Assembly (NCBI GenBank): GCA_958295495.1
Contig: OY282352.1
Location: 5,526,049 to 5,590,048, forward strand
DNA from: an uncultured Latescibacterota bacterium
GTDB lineage: Bacteria > Latescibacterota > UBA2968 > UBA8231
DNA length: 64,000 nt
Direction: 5' to 3'
Shown: positions 32,890 through 41,209 of the stretch, piece after piece
Numbering within the stretch: the first letter of the stretch is position 1
How the letters are laid out: every line of letters starts with the position of its first letter
Notes under the pieces: generated by a model
What the model saw: only the letters and a program-made list of their open reading frames with translations
What the model was told of the DNA's origin: nothing
The model's database searches: none
Position numbers and translations under genes: made by a program

Positions 32890-33927
32890 TTACCCATTCC
32901 CGCCCCACGCCAGTGCCTCGGCTTCGGCTGCCGACAAGGTGAGATCGGCTTCTGCGGCGGCTGGTTCTTGCCACGCGGCGAGCAGATCGACCAACTCGGC
33001 CAAGGAAGCGGTTGTCAGCAGGCGGCCGCGCAGTTCGGAGGCGCGAGGCAAGCTCTTGAAGTAGAGCGCGAGGTGCTTGCGCGTCTCGCGGACGCCGGCG
33101 CGCTCGCCTTTGTACGCGGCCATCAGGCGCAGCTGCTCCAGCGCCAAGTTGATGCGCTCTGAGAGGGTTGCGCCGCCGCGGCCGGAAAAGAGCCACGGAT
33201 TGGCCAGTGCCGCCCGCCCGACCATGACCGCGGCACAGCCCGTTTCTCGCTGCATGCGGCGAGCGTCGTCGAGGGTGAGCACGTCGCCGTTGCCGATGAT
33301 GGGCAGCGCGGAGGCTTCAACGGCGCGGCCGATCCAGTGCCAGTTGGCCCGGCCCTTGTATTTTTGCACGACGGTGCGGGCGTGGATGGCTACTGCTTGG
33401 GCACCGGCGTCCTCGCAGCGGCGCACTACTTCGAGGATATTGAGCTGGTCGTCGTCCCAGCCTAGGCGCGTCTTGACGATGACCGGAACCGAGACGGCTT
33501 TGACGGTGCGCTCGACGGCTTGATAGAGCCGATCGAGATCGCGCAAATAAGCTGCGCCGCAGCCTTTGGCGACGATCTTGGGTACGGAACATCCGAAATT
33601 GATATCCACCACCTGCGCCCCGCGCCGCTCAAATTCTCGCGCGCCATTGGCAATCAGGTCGATGTCGTTGCCGTAGATTTGCGCGGCCAACAGGGAGATG
33701 CCGGTGTCGGCGTAGATGGGCGCGTCGGAAAAGTCGAGCATCTGCAAGCTCTTGCGCGAGCGGATGCCGATGGCGCGGCAGTTGATAAATTCGACCCCGA
33801 CCAAGCGCGCACCGAGGCGGGCGCATATAAGGCGGAAGACCCAGTTGCTCACCCCGGCCATCGGCGCTAGGGTGAGGATGGGCATATCCTCCTTGAAGGG
33901 GTTTAGCCGGTGAGGGCCGAGCTGCAT
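32890..33927 (-). CDS. tRNA-dihydrouridine synthase (Dus family)
   Basis: FMN enzyme that reduces uridine to dihydrouridine in tRNA D-loops. 345 residues from the ATG at 33927, chosen because MQLGPHRL matches the conserved DusB-like N-terminus. A downstream ATG at 33885 has a perfect AAGGAGG, but only 2 nt away. LAPMAGVSNWVFR opens the barrel; the catalytic Cys is C113 in DINFGCSVPK, where the usual GCP is GCS. VKTRLGWDD and the VMVGRAALANPW segment bind FMN. The last 80 residues form the helical RNA-binding domain. It lies 35 bp downstream of the TPR gene's stop on the same strand. Confidence 0.88.
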   Translation of the reverse strand: MQLGPHRLNPFKEDMPILTLAPMAGVSNWVFRLICARLGARLVGVEFINCRAIGIRSRKSLQMLDFSDAPIYADTGISLLAAQIYGNDIDLIANGAREFERRGAQVVDINFGCSVPKIVAKGCGAAYLRDLDRLYQAVERTVKAVSVPVIVKTRLGWDDDQLNILEVVRRCEDAGAQAVAIHARTVVQKYKGRANWHWIGRAVEASALPIIGNGDVLTLDDARRMQRETGCAAVMVGRAALANPWLFSGRGGATLSERINLALEQLRLMAAYKGERAGVRETRKHLALYFKSLPRASELRGRLLTTASLAELVDLLAAWQEPAAAEADLTLSAAEAEALAWGGNG

Positions 33928-33962
33928 GTTGGGAATTGGCCGCGTGGGTTGGGCTGGATGGG

Positions 33963-34286
33963 CTACAAGGGGTTTTCCGCTTGCAGGCGGGCGGCGATGG
34001 CCTTTTCTCTTTCGGCCTCGGCGATCATGCCTTTGCGCTGGTAGAACATGGAGAGGCTGGTGTGGACGAGGAAGTCGTCGGGGTGGTGCTCGGCGGCCTT
34101 TTGCGCCGAGCTGAGGGCTTGGTCGAGGTCGCCCAACTTCTCGTGGCAATGCGCCATGGCTTGGTAGGCGTCGGCAAATTGCGGATCGAGCCCGACAGCT
34201 TGGGCTAGGTCGTCCAAGGCACCGGCAAAGTCTTGCTGGGCGAATTTGTTCATGCCACTCTTGTAGAGGGCCATTTTGTCGGTCAT
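33963..34286 (-). CDS. Small TPR-repeat protein
   Basis: 107 residues from the ATG at 34286 (MTDKMALYKSGMNKF). The frame is open to 34496, but that part overlaps the divergent CBM9-like gene. Two to three tetratricopeptide repeats are visible (FAQQDFAGALDDLAQAVGLD, FADAYQAMAHCHEKLGDLDQ, and a third from DDFLVHTSLSMFYQRKG). It has no signal peptide, so it is probably a cytosolic scaffold. It lies directly upstream of the dihydrouridine synthase gene; no functional link is known. Confidence 0.75.
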   Translation of the reverse strand: MTDKMALYKSGMNKFAQQDFAGALDDLAQAVGLDPQFADAYQAMAHCHEKLGDLDQALSSAQKAAEHHPDDFLVHTSLSMFYQRKGMIAEAEREKAIAARLQAENPL

Positions 34287-34382
34287 AGTATGGGTCCGTT
34301 TGGCGTGGATTGTTAGCTCTGCACCGTGAAAAAGTAGCGCAAAGTCGTATATTGATGCAAACGAGCGCACAAAGGAGGAGCC

Positions 34383-35477
34383 ATGTTGCACTGGGCTATG
34401 TTGGGCGCGGCCTTGCTGGCCTCTGTCGCCGCGGGGCAACCGCGCTTTGACATTGACTACGTACAAAGCATTGAGCCGCGGACCTATGTGGCGCACCGCA
34501 CGGCCGGGGCCATCGACATCGACGGCAATCTCGACGAGCCGTCTTGGCAGCGGGCGGATTGGACCGCGCCTTTTGTCGATATCGAGGGCGAGCGCCGGCC
34601 CGTGCCGCGCCTACAGACGCGGGCCAAGATGCTGTGGGACGACGAGTATCTGTATATAGCTGCCGATTTGGAGGAGCCGCATGTGTGGGCCACAATCGCC
34701 GTGCGCGACGCGACGATCTACCAAGAAAACGACTTCGAGGTCTTTATCGACCCAGACGGCGATACGCATCAGTACTACGAGTTTGAAATCAATGCCCTTG
34801 GCACGGAGTGGGATTTGTTGATGGTCAAGCCCTACCGAGACGGCGGCCCCTTCATCAGTGCTTGGGACATCGCCGGCCTGCAAACGGCCGTGCGCGTGTG
34901 GGGCAGCATTAACGACCCCAGCGACGAGGACCAAGGCTGGTCCGTGGAGATGGCCTTTCCGTGGGCCGTGCTGGCCGAGGCCACGCAAAGGAAGGTACCG
35001 CCGATGGATGGCGATCAATGGCGGATCAACTTTTCGCGGGTGCAATGGGCTGTGGCCAACGATGCGGGCAAGTACGTCAAAGTAGAGGGCCGCAGCCCGG
35101 ACAACTGGGTCTGGTCGCCGCAAGGGCTGGTGGATATGCACTACCCGGAAAAGTGGGGGTTCGTGCAGTTTGCCGCCGAGGTCGTCGGGCGGCAAAAGGT
35201 GGCATTTCGCCCGGCCGCCGCCGAGGAGGCCAAGCGGGTCTTGCGCGGGATCTACTACCGCCAGCAGAGCTTTCGCCGCGCGCGCGGCCACTATGCGTCC
35301 AGCTTGGACTCGCTCGGCATGGAGGCTCGGGTCTTGCAGCACTTTAGCTGGCCGCCGATCATTCAAGTGACCGACCGCCAGTTTGAGGCGCAGCTAGAAG
35401 AAGCCTCCGACTTGGACGCGGACGGCGCGATCAACCGCTGGCTCATCCGCGCAGATTCGCGCACTTGGCGCGATTAG
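34383..35477 (+). CDS. Secreted CBM9-like carbohydrate-binding protein
   Basis: 364 residues with a signal peptide (MLHWAMLGAALLASVAAGQ) and a strong AAAGGAGGAG ribosome-binding site. About residues 40-240 match the CBM9-like fold seen in xylanases and DOMON-like proteins: IDIDGNLDEPSWQRADW, then MLWDDEYLYIAADLEEP, NDFEVFIDPDGDTHQYYEFE and WSVEMAFPWAVL. The C-terminal 100 residues are charged and unrecognised. No catalytic domain is present, so a binding or surface role is likely. Confidence 0.8.
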   Translation: MLHWAMLGAALLASVAAGQPRFDIDYVQSIEPRTYVAHRTAGAIDIDGNLDEPSWQRADWTAPFVDIEGERRPVPRLQTRAKMLWDDEYLYIAADLEEPHVWATIAVRDATIYQENDFEVFIDPDGDTHQYYEFEINALGTEWDLLMVKPYRDGGPFISAWDIAGLQTAVRVWGSINDPSDEDQGWSVEMAFPWAVLAEATQRKVPPMDGDQWRINFSRVQWAVANDAGKYVKVEGRSPDNWVWSPQGLVDMHYPEKWGFVQFAAEVVGRQKVAFRPAAAEEAKRVLRGIYYRQQSFRRARGHYASSLDSLGMEARVLQHFSWPPIIQVTDRQFEAQLEEASDLDADGAINRWLIRADSRTWRD

Positions 35478-35490
35478 GGCGGTCGCAAAA

Positions 35491-35519
35491 TTGCCCCACC
35501 AGCGAAATCGCCCTATAAT
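35491..35519 (+). promoter_or_regulatory. Sigma70-type promoter of the nickel SOD gene
   Basis: TTGCCC at 35491-35496, a 17-bp spacer, and a perfect TATAAT at 35514-35519. Transcription would start near 35526, giving a leader of about 36 nt with AAGGAGG at 35550-35556 before the GTG. Confidence 0.75.
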
Positions 35520-35561
35520 GCCTTGCCTATATCCACGAACCATTTCGCCAAGGAGGCCCTT

Positions 35562-36020
35562 GTGAAGAACGGAAAATTGATGCTTCTGCTCGCCTGTTGT
35601 CTTTTGGCCGTAGCCGCGCCGCTATTGGCGCATTGCGAGATTCCCTGCGGCGTTTATGGGGACGAGGCGCGTTTTGCCGCGATTGAGGAAGATCTCACGA
35701 CCATTGAGAAGTCCATGGCGCAGATCACTGCGCTGGCGGGCCAGAGCGACGCCCAAAGCGCGAACCAGCTAGCAAGGTGGGTGGCCAACAAAGAAGAGCA
35801 CGCCAACAAAATCCAGCACGTCGTCGCCCAGTACTTTATGACGCAGCGGCTCAAGGAGGTGGCAGAAGGCGGCGAAGCGATGGCCGCATATACCGGAAAG
35901 CTGGTGCTGTTGCACAAGCTGCTGCGGGGGGCCATGAAGTGCAAGCAGACGGTGGATGTGGAGCAGGTGGAGAAGATGCGGGCCTTATTGCACGAGTTTA
36001 AGCACGCCTATCAAAACTGA
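35562..36020 (+). CDS. sodN: Exported nickel superoxide dismutase
   Basis: Ni-SOD that converts superoxide to oxygen and peroxide. The GTG at 35562 follows AAGGAGG by 5 nt and gives 152 residues. The first 23 are a Sec-type signal peptide (VKNGKLMLLLACCLLAVAAP, then LLA). Right after it comes the nickel hook HCEIPCGVYGD, with H24, C25 and C29 in the HCxxPCxxY pattern. Known Ni-SODs are matured by a dedicated protease, SodX, that exposes His1. Here signal-peptidase cleavage after A23 would do so, and no sodX is adjacent. A lipobox-like LLAC overlaps the hydrophobic core but is too early to be convincing. The remainder is the helical Ni-SOD bundle, divergent from cyanobacterial forms. Confidence 0.85.
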   Translation: MKNGKLMLLLACCLLAVAAPLLAHCEIPCGVYGDEARFAAIEEDLTTIEKSMAQITALAGQSDAQSANQLARWVANKEEHANKIQHVVAQYFMTQRLKEVAEGGEAMAAYTGKLVLLHKLLRGAMKCKQTVDVEQVEKMRALLHEFKHAYQN

Positions 36021-36043
36021 CGCATCCCTAAATCTCGCTGGCG

Positions 36044-36079
36044 AAAGCCCCGTCTCCGGTCGTGGAGATGGGGCTTTTT
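36044..36079 (+). terminator. Rho-independent terminator after the nickel SOD gene
   Basis: AAAGCCCCGTCTCC (36044-36057) pairs with GGAGATGGGGCTTT (from 36064) around a 6-nt loop and runs into five T residues. It lies 24 bp after the sodN stop and just before the convergent lamin-tail gene. Confidence 0.85.
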
Positions 36080-36085
36080 GCGGCC

Positions 36086-39000
36086 TCAGCGGAGGAGGAC
36101 GAGCTTGGCGTAGCGCGGGGGGCTGTGCGCGATGCGGAAGCGGGCGAAGTACGGGCCGGTGGCGGCCGCCTGGCCGCGTTCGTCTCGGCCATCCCATAGC
36201 GTCCGGTGGACGCCGGGGTGGAGCGGCGCATCCACTAGCGTGCGCACGAGTTGGCCTTGGACGTTGTAGATAGCCAAAGAGACGGATGCGGCATGGCTGA
36301 GGTGGAAGCCGAGGTGGGTGGTTGCGTTGAAGGGGTTGGGCCAAACTTGGAGGGCGTAGGCCGGGAGTTTGGCGGCCGGCGGATGGACGATCCTCTCTGC
36401 GGACGCTGGCTCTACGCCTCGTCCGGGTGAAAAGATGGCCCCGGTCGGGGAGGCGGTTTTGTGCGGGACAAACGCGCCGCCGGCCGGGGGCGTGCGGACG
36501 ATAGACTGGTCGTCGGGCCACCTGTCGTGCGAGACGCTGGCGACCAACTCGCTGGTGCCGTCAATGAGGTGGATGGCCTCGCCGCTGTTGGTCAGTCCGT
36601 TGCCGATGCGTCCGTCATCGGTATAGACGGGCACGGTGAACCCCGACGGGCGGCCGCCGCCGAAGAGGACGACGTACGAGCCGGGGGTAATGACGGCGTC
36701 GGGCGGGAAGTGGAAGTAAGAGAATAGGGACGAAGCGTCGCCCAAGCGCCAGCCGCTTAGGTTGATGGGTGTTGAACCGGCGTTGTACAGTTCGACGAAT
36801 TCGTCTTGATAGGGGTCGCGCTGGCCGTCTCGATTGGCGTCGCCAGCCCGTCCTTCGGGGGGGTCGGCGAGCACTTCGCTGATGAAGAGGGCGTAATCCG
36901 GTTTGGGCACGGGCGGCGGTTTTGGCTTTTCTGGTTTAGTCTGCGTTTCTGGGGCGACTCCGGGTGAGAAGGGGGCCTCACTCGGCGAGACGGTTTTGTG
37001 CGGGACAAACGCGCCGCCGGCCGGTGGCGTACTGACGATAGACTGGTCGTCGGGCCAAGTGGATTGAGACAGAAACGCGACCTCATCGCCACGATCGTTG
37101 ATCAAGTGGATAGACTCGCCCCTGTCGGTCAGGCCATCGCCGATTTTTCCGTCGTCGGTATAGACGGGAATGGCGAACTCCGACGGGTTGCCGCCGCCGA
37201 AGAGGACGACGTACGAGTCGGGTTCAATGACGGCGTTGCGCGGAAAGCGGAAGTAATCGCTCAGAGAGCCAGCGTCGCCCAACCGCCAGCCGGCTAGGGA
37301 GATAGGCACGGGTCCGGCATTGTACAGTTCGATGAATTCGTCTTGATAGGGGTCGCGCCGGCCGTCTCGGTTGGCGTCGCCAGCCCGTCCTTCGGGGGGG
37401 TCGGCGAGCACTTCGCTGATGAAGATGGCGTAGGTCAAGACGGGCCGCGTACCCGGTGCGTACCCGGGTGAAAATGGGGCCTCACTCGGGGAGGCGGTTT
37501 TGTGCGGAACAAGCGCGCCTCCCGCCGATGGGGTGCGGACGAAGGACTGGTCGTCGGGCCAAGTGGATTGGAAGAGGGACGCGGCCTCATGGCCATGATC
37601 GTTGATCAGGTGGATGGACTCGCCGCTGTCGGTCAGTCCGTTGCCGATGCGCCCGTCGTCGGTATAGACGGGGATGGTGAATCCCGTTGGGGTGCCGCCG
37701 CCGAAGAGGACGACGTAGGAGTCGGGTTCAATGACGGCGTTGCGCGGAAAGCGGAAGTAATCGCCTATTGAATCAGCGTCGCCCAACCGCCAGCCGACTA
37801 AGGAGATGGGAATAGGACCGGCGTTGTACAGTTCGATGAATTCGTCTTGATAGGGGTCGTGCCGACCGTCTCGATTGGCGTCGCCGGCCGGTCCTTCGGG
37901 GGGGTCGGCGAGCACTTCGCTGATGAAGAGGGGATAGGCGATGACGGGCCGCGTTTCTGAGGCGTGGCCGGGGGAAAAGGGCGCCTCACGCGGCGAAACC
38001 GTTTTGTGCGGGACAAACGCGCCTCCCGCCGATGGGGTGCGGACGAGGGACTGGTCTTTGGGCCAATCGTCGTGCGAGACGACTGAGACCTCATGGCCGT
38101 TGTCGTCGATCAGGCGAATGTCCTCGCCGCTGTTGGTCAGGCCATTGCCGATGCGTCCGTCGTCGGTATAGACGGGCACGGTGAACCCCGTTGGGGTGCC
38201 GCCGCCGAAGAGGACGACGTACGAGTGCGGGGCAATGACCGCGTCGGCGGGAAAGCGGAAGTGGGTGTTCGGCGCCCTGCTATCGCCCAAGCGCCAGCCG
38301 CTTAGGTCGATTGGGTTTGAACCGGCGTTGTACAGTTCGACGAATTCGTCTTCATACCCGTCGCGCTGGCCGTCTCGATTGGCGTCGCCGGCTGCACGGG
38401 ACGGCGGGTCGGCGAGCACTTCGCTGATGAAGATGGAGTAATCTGGTTTGGGGACGATGTGCGTGCGGCCGGGCGAGAAGAGGGCCTCGACCGTTGAGGC
38501 GGTTTTGTGCGCGACCCAGCTATCGCCGTCAGGTGGATGGCGGACGAGGGACTGTTTGCGGGGCCAACCGCCGTGCGAGACGATGGCGATCTCATGGCCG
38601 TTGTCGTCAATTAGGCTAATTTTCTCGCCGCTGTTGGTCAGTCCGTTGCCGATGCGTCCGTCGTCGGTATAGACGGGCACGGTGAATCCCGAGGGGGTGC
38701 CGCCGCCGAAGAGGACGACGTACGAGTGCGGGGCGATGACCGCGTCGGCGGGGAATTGGAAGTGGGTGTTCGGCGACCTACTATCGCCCAGCCGCCAGCC
38801 GCTTAGGTCGATTGGGTTTGAACCGGCGTTGTACAGTTCGATGAATTCGTCTTCGTACGTGTCGCGCTGGCCGTCTTGATTGGCGTCGCCAGCGGCCCCC
38901 GAAGGCGGGTCGGCGAGCACTTCGCTGATGAAGAGGGGGTAGTCCGGTTTGGGAATGATGTGCGTGCGGCCGGGCGAGAAGAGGGCCTTGACCGTTGAGG

Positions 39001-40066
39001 CGGTTTTGTGCGCGACCCAGCTATCGCCATCGGGTGGATGGCGGACGAGGGACTGTTTGCTGGGCCAATCGTCGTGCGAGACGACGGCGATCTCCGTGCC
39101 GTTGTCGTCGGTCAGGCTAATTTTCTCGCCGCTGTTGGTCAGTCCGTTGCCGATTTTTCCGTCGTCGATATAGACGGGCACGGTGAACCCCGTTGGGGTG
39201 CCGCCGCCGAAGAGGACGATGTACGAGCCGGGTGCGATCGCGGCGTCGGCGGGGAATTGAAAGTGGGTGTCCGACGCGGTGTTGTCGCCCAGCCGCCAGC
39301 TACTTAGGTCGATTGGGTTTGAACCGGCGTTGTACAGTTCGACGAATTCGTCTTCGTAGGTGTCGCGCTCGCCGTCTTGATTGGCGTCGCCGGCGGCCCC
39401 CGAAGGTGGGTCGGCGAGCACTTCGCTGATGAAGAGGGAGTAGTCCGGTCTGGGGGGCTGGGGGTCGGTCGGCGGGTCGGTCGGCGGGTCGGTCGGCGGG
39501 TCGGTCGGCGGGTCGGTCGGCGGGTCATTGACGGCGCGGCCGGGCGAAAAGGGTGCCCCGGTCGGCGAGGCCGTTTTGTGGGGTTCAAACGCTCCGCTGT
39601 CGGGTGGATGGCGGACGATAGACTGGTCGTCGGGCCAATCGTCGTGCGAGACGATGGCGATCTCCGTGCCGTTGTCGTCAATCAGGCTAATTTTCTCGCC
39701 GCTGTTGGTTAGTCCGTTGCCAATGCGTCCGTCGTCGATATAGACGGGGACGGTGAATCCCGAGGGAGTGCCGCCGCCGAAGAGGACGACGTACGAACCG
39801 GGTGCGATCGCAGCGTCGGCGGGGAATTGGAAGTGGGTATCCGGCGACCTGCTGTCGCCCAAGCGCCAGCCGCTTAGGGCGATGGATGCTGAACCGGCGT
39901 TGTACAGTTCGATGAATTCGTCTTCGTAGGTGTTGCGCTGGCCGTCTTGGTTGGCGTCGCCAGCGGCCCCCGAAGGCGGATCGGCGAGCACTTCGCTGAT
40001 AACGACTGTGGCTTCGGCTAGGGACGCGAACCCAAGCAGGAGGACGAAGGATAGGAGACGGGCCAT
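36086..40066 (-). CDS. Giant secreted protein with seven lamin-tail domains and a sorting-type C-terminus
   Basis: 1326 residues with a signal peptide (MARLLSFVLLLGFASLAEA). Seven tandem lamin-tail (LTD) domains of about 165-190 residues each start ISEVLADPP and contain DEFxELYNAG, SGWRLGD, PGSYVVLFGGG and IGNGLTNSG. Five PPTD units form a proline-rich linker after the first domain. Each domain also carries DANxDGxRDxYxDEF, a likely Ca-binding loop. The last 90 residues (LQVWPNPFNATTHLGF, then TGPYFARFRI) end AKLVLLR, a type IX secretion-style signal. LTD domains occur with secreted nucleases or as adhesins; no enzymatic domain is present. Probably a surface adhesin or matrix protein. Confidence 0.85.
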   Translation of the reverse strand: MARLLSFVLLLGFASLAEATVVISEVLADPPSGAAGDANQDGQRNTYEDEFIELYNAGSASIALSGWRLGDSRSPDTHFQFPADAAIAPGSYVVLFGGGTPSGFTVPVYIDDGRIGNGLTNSGEKISLIDDNGTEIAIVSHDDWPDDQSIVRHPPDSGAFEPHKTASPTGAPFSPGRAVNDPPTDPPTDPPTDPPTDPPTDPQPPRPDYSLFISEVLADPPSGAAGDANQDGERDTYEDEFVELYNAGSNPIDLSSWRLGDNTASDTHFQFPADAAIAPGSYIVLFGGGTPTGFTVPVYIDDGKIGNGLTNSGEKISLTDDNGTEIAVVSHDDWPSKQSLVRHPPDGDSWVAHKTASTVKALFSPGRTHIIPKPDYPLFISEVLADPPSGAAGDANQDGQRDTYEDEFIELYNAGSNPIDLSGWRLGDSRSPNTHFQFPADAVIAPHSYVVLFGGGTPSGFTVPVYTDDGRIGNGLTNSGEKISLIDDNGHEIAIVSHGGWPRKQSLVRHPPDGDSWVAHKTASTVEALFSPGRTHIVPKPDYSIFISEVLADPPSRAAGDANRDGQRDGYEDEFVELYNAGSNPIDLSGWRLGDSRAPNTHFRFPADAVIAPHSYVVLFGGGTPTGFTVPVYTDDGRIGNGLTNSGEDIRLIDDNGHEVSVVSHDDWPKDQSLVRTPSAGGAFVPHKTVSPREAPFSPGHASETRPVIAYPLFISEVLADPPEGPAGDANRDGRHDPYQDEFIELYNAGPIPISLVGWRLGDADSIGDYFRFPRNAVIEPDSYVVLFGGGTPTGFTIPVYTDDGRIGNGLTDSGESIHLINDHGHEAASLFQSTWPDDQSFVRTPSAGGALVPHKTASPSEAPFSPGYAPGTRPVLTYAIFISEVLADPPEGRAGDANRDGRRDPYQDEFIELYNAGPVPISLAGWRLGDAGSLSDYFRFPRNAVIEPDSYVVLFGGGNPSEFAIPVYTDDGKIGDGLTDRGESIHLINDRGDEVAFLSQSTWPDDQSIVSTPPAGGAFVPHKTVSPSEAPFSPGVAPETQTKPEKPKPPPVPKPDYALFISEVLADPPEGRAGDANRDGQRDPYQDEFVELYNAGSTPINLSGWRLGDASSLFSYFHFPPDAVITPGSYVVLFGGGRPSGFTVPVYTDDGRIGNGLTNSGEAIHLIDGTSELVASVSHDRWPDDQSIVRTPPAGGAFVPHKTASPTGAIFSPGRGVEPASAERIVHPPAAKLPAYALQVWPNPFNATTHLGFHLSHAASVSLAIYNVQGQLVRTLVDAPLHPGVHRTLWDGRDERGQAAATGPYFARFRIAHSPPRYAKLVLLR
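36865..40000. repeat. Seven tandem ~500-bp repeats encoding the lamin-tail domains
   Basis: The segment coding ISEVLA (plus strand GGCGAGCACTTCGCTGAT) recurs at 36865, 37403, 37907, 38411, 38912, 39413 and 39983. The spacings are 538, 504, 504, 501, 501 and 570 bp. Middle units are most alike, suggesting recent unequal recombination. Confidence 0.9.
39467..39526. repeat. Five 12-bp units coding the PPTD linker
   Basis: GGTCGGCGGGTC is repeated five times without change. On the minus strand it codes a (DPPT)n linker between the first and second lamin-tail domains. Perfect short tandem repeats of this kind vary in copy number by slippage. Confidence 0.9.
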
Positions 40067-40292
40067 GCCCCTGCTTCTGCAAAGATCGGGCCAAGCCGTC
40101 GGCTAAACCGTTATTTCTTTAGGAACAAATGGTTATGCGAAGACGGCGAACCTCCGCGCCCGACGACAATGGCCCATTTGGGACACAGTGACGCAGACTA
40201 CGGGTAACGCTTCTCCCGTCATTCCGGGCTTGGTCCCACTAGCTGGCAAAGACAAAGTCGGTTAGGGCTTTGCGGGTGCGGGGCTGTGCTTC
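40067..40292. other. Intergenic region without a supported gene
   Basis: 226 bp between the lamin-tail gene start and the end of the PhyH gene, both on the minus strand. It should hold the lamin-tail promoter; no convincing -35/-10 pair or terminator stem was found. Open frames here are GC-driven. Confidence 0.4.
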
Positions 40293-41207
40293 TCAGACCC
40301 AGCGATAGGTGCGAGCACCGCGGCTGGAGACGCGGGCAAATTTCCAGGCCGTCAGCCACTCCTCGCGGTCGCGCACCACGAGTTCGGGATGCTCTTGGCT
40401 GCGGACGAAAAGGCCCGGCAGGTGGGGCCGGCCATTGGGCTTGCGGGCGTCGTTCCAGCGCAGATCCATGCTCCAGCGGATCGCGTCCGAGCAATTGGGC
40501 TGGCTGCCGTGAGGGGTGCGGCAGTGAATGGCGATCAGGCCGCCGCGCTGGACCGGGATGGCGATTGGATCCCAAGGCGGCAGTTCTTCGGGCGCGACGG
40601 TGAAGCTACCCCCTTGGTCGGCGGGCGGGCGCACGTGCCGGCGCAGCGGCTCTTTGTGGCAGCGGGGGTAGATCATCAGGGTGCCGTTTTCTTCGTCGGC
40701 ATCGACTAGGGGGATCCAAGTGGTGACGACGAGCGTGTCGTCGGCTTCGGGCAACAGCACGCCGAGATCTTGGTGCCAAGCGGTGGAGCGCGCCCATTCG
40801 TTTTGCGAGAAATTGCCGGCGTACTCGTCGCTGGCCGGGACTTTGGCGCGGATGTGCTGGCAGGAATTGGCGTAGATTTCCAGGCCGATCAGGGATTCGA
40901 GCAGAGCGAGCAGCCGTGGGTTGTGCAAAAAGGCGAAGATATTGGGCCCCAAATTGGCGGGGAAATTGATGCCGGCCGTGGCGCTGGCGTCGGCTTTGGC
41001 GAGGGGAAGCAAGCGTTTTGTAAAAGGCAGCTCGGCGTAGTCGCGTTCTATTTTGCCGGCGGCCAGCAGGCGTTGGGCCGCTTGAGCGACGATTTCCTCT
41101 AATTCCTCTTGGACTGGATCTAGATCTTCGGGGGCCAAGGCGTCGGGCACGTGGACGTAGCCCTCGGCGTGGAAGAATGCGAGCTGCTCCGGGCTGAGGC
41201 CGGTCAT
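40293..41207 (-). CDS. Phytanoyl-CoA dioxygenase (PhyH) family protein
   Basis: 304 residues from the ATG at 41207; the longer open frame upstream overlaps the outer-membrane protein gene and is rejected. Iron ligands are H145 and D147 (WHQDLG) and distal H233 (TPHGS), with R244 in AIRWSMDLRW as the likely 2-oxoglutarate arginine. A full catalytic set suggests activity; the substrate is unknown. Close paralogue of the 21362 gene. It lies 2 bp after the PorV/PorQ-like gene's stop, so it is probably the last gene of that operon, which is an odd partner for an oxygenase. Confidence 0.88.
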   Translation of the reverse strand: MTGLSPEQLAFFHAEGYVHVPDALAPEDLDPVQEELEEIVAQAAQRLLAAGKIERDYAELPFTKRLLPLAKADASATAGINFPANLGPNIFAFLHNPRLLALLESLIGLEIYANSCQHIRAKVPASDEYAGNFSQNEWARSTAWHQDLGVLLPEADDTLVVTTWIPLVDADEENGTLMIYPRCHKEPLRRHVRPPADQGGSFTVAPEELPPWDPIAIPVQRGGLIAIHCRTPHGSQPNCSDAIRWSMDLRWNDARKPNGRPHLPGLFVRSQEHPELVVRDREEWLTAWKFARVSSRGARTYRWV

Positions 41208-41209
41208 TT

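Noticed and set aside
36865..40000. Possible CRISPR array from regularly spaced repeats
   Set aside because: Spacing is about 500 bp, the whole unit is conserved and in frame, and it codes lamin-tail domains; there are no spacers and no cas genes.
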